This document shows, one piece after another, positions 5,990 through 6,692 of a stretch of DNA of 6,692 nucleotides; the first letter of the stretch is position 1, and every line of letters starts with the position of its first letter. A model generated the notes under the pieces. It was not told where the DNA came from. It saw only the letters and a list, made by a program, of their open reading frames with translations, and did no database searches. The position numbers were made by a program, and so were the translations under genes. The stretch is from Candidatus Babeliales bacterium (GTDB lineage: Bacteria > Babelota > Babeliae > Babelales > JANWKD01): contig JANWKD010000027.1 in NCBI GenBank assembly GCA_025451595.1, positions 1-6,692 of the forward strand, given 5' to 3'.

Positions 5990-6077
5990 GTAGTATATCC
6001 TTTGATTTAAATTGTACATATTTCAGTTCTGCATATTATAATATACTGCGTTGAAATAAAATGAATTCAGGACAACA
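5990..6077. promoter_or_regulatory. Divergent promoter region for the 686-residue gene and the TrmY-like gene
   Basis: The short shared intergenic region has ATTATAAT at 6035-6042, which contains TATAAT on both strands (6037-6042 plus, 6040-6035 minus). On the plus strand TTGTAC (6012-6017) pairs with TATTAT (6034-6039) at a 16-base spacer, or with TATAAT at 19. On the minus strand no good -35 is present (TTCATT at a 19-base spacer is weak). Ribosome binding sites are AGGA 5 bases before the ATG at 6078, and AAAGGA 8 bases before the ATG at 5989. Confidence 0.5.
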
Positions 6078-6677
6078 ATGAGAACATTTATTATCAGAGC
6101 TCGCAAGGGAACTACTCGCTGGGAGCTAGTAAGATCACAGATTGGATCGCGGGAACACTTTGAAGTGGTTACGCATTCTGTCATCAATGCTTTTTTTTTC
6201 TCGAATGGATTTAGAGATGACGTCGAGGTATATATTATTCTTGATAGCTCCATCGATTTTCCTCGAACCATTAAATTATCGAGCAGTGAAGGTTTATCTA
6301 TCGGCGGCTTTCATGAAGACGCCGTTTTGGAACTGGTTGAGACTGCATTAAAAAATAGTATGGGCTTACAAAAAAATGAAACACGGATGATAGCTCCCGG
6401 ACTTCATATTAGTGGTTTTGGTTTTGAAAAATTAGTTGGTCAATTGCTTATAACACGTCCTGTCTACTTACTAGATCGCAAAGGTAACGATATAAGATCA
6501 GCGGAAATAGGTTCGGATCCGGTATTTGTTTTAAGTGATCACCTGGCCATGCCTAAAAATAGCATTAAAGGACTCATGCGCGTCGGCCTTAAAACGATAA
6601 GTTTAGGCAAAAAAATGCTTTTTGCATCACAATGTGTGGTCCTTCTTCATTATGAGCTAGACCGGTTGCTGGCGTAA
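6078..6677 (+). CDS. trmY: TrmY-like (COG1901) SPOUT RNA methyltransferase
   Basis: The 199-residue protein matches the length and motif order of TrmY, the SPOUT-class enzyme that makes N1-methylpseudouridine at tRNA position 54 in archaea using S-adenosylmethionine. Visible landmarks are the N-terminal strand MRTFIIRA, the VINAFFFSNGFRDDVEVYIIL block (35-55), PGLHISGFGFEKLV (107-120), PVFVLSDH (148-155, where archaeal proteins usually have GDH), and the C-terminal knot region ISLGKKMLFASQC (174-186) followed by VVLLHYELDRLL. The knot binds the cofactor, and the conserved Cys186 is kept. Members of this family occur in some gammaproteobacteria, where the target is not obvious because position 54 normally carries 5-methyluridine. 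The start is supported by AGGA 5 bases upstream. The gene is divergently placed from the 686-residue protein and appears intact. Confidence in the family is high; the exact bacterial substrate is uncertain. Confidence 0.9.
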   Translation: MRTFIIRARKGTTRWELVRSQIGSREHFEVVTHSVINAFFFSNGFRDDVEVYIILDSSIDFPRTIKLSSSEGLSIGGFHEDAVLELVETALKNSMGLQKNETRMIAPGLHISGFGFEKLVGQLLITRPVYLLDRKGNDIRSAEIGSDPVFVLSDHLAMPKNSIKGLMRVGLKTISLGKKMLFASQCVVLLHYELDRLLA

Positions 6678-6692
6678 TCCATCCTCTTTATC

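Noticed and set aside
6061..6081. Six-codon leader frame (ATG at 6061) whose TGA overlaps the TrmY-like start
   Set aside because: It looks like an upstream coupling peptide, but it has no ribosome binding site and is too short to distinguish from chance.
6023..6351. Overlapping frames at 6023-6271 (-) and 6142-6351 (+)
   Set aside because: Both lie within the TrmY-like gene, whose conserved motifs fix the true frame.

Overview
The window is an AT-rich, gene-poor stretch of bacterial DNA with many broken genes. An IS66 transposase remnant, a CPBP-type membrane protease, a TrmY-like methyltransferase of the kind found in some gammaproteobacteria, and pervasive gene decay suggest a gammaproteobacterium, perhaps a host-associated one such as a Legionella or Coxiella relative. 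That placement is inference; no rRNA or marker gene is present.

Layout. Positions 1-383 (-) hold the 5' part of an unrecognised gene cut by an in-frame TAA. Positions 474-911 (-) are the C-terminal third of an IS66 transposase. Positions 1021-1332 (-) are a small decayed gene needing two homopolymer-run frameshift repairs. Positions 1422-2192 (-) encode an apparently intact CPBP (Abi/Rce1-like) membrane protease, flanked by two similar REP-like palindromes in the same orientation. Positions 2439-3046 (+) are a heavily decayed gene that still has a good promoter and ribosome binding site.

Positions 3166-5989 (-) form a two-gene unit. First comes a 686-residue, helix-rich protein of unknown function. 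It is followed, at a TAGTGATG stop/start junction that runs into a perfect 11-bp GC-rich hairpin, by a small gene whose middle resembles the His/Asp half of a papain-like cysteine protease. This second gene is split by a one-base shift at a run of six A. Repaired, it would give about 254 residues with a long disordered Asn/Pro/Gln-rich tail. A divergent promoter region (5990-6077) separates this unit from 6078-6677 (+), an intact TrmY/COG1901-like SPOUT RNA methyltransferase.

The intact genes are the CPBP protease, the 686-residue protein and the methyltransferase; nothing ties them into one pathway. The best candidate for something undescribed is the 686-residue protein with its coupled protease-like partner. 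Several broken genes are interrupted at A/T homopolymers, so sequencing error, transcriptional slippage and true decay must be separated before calling them dead.
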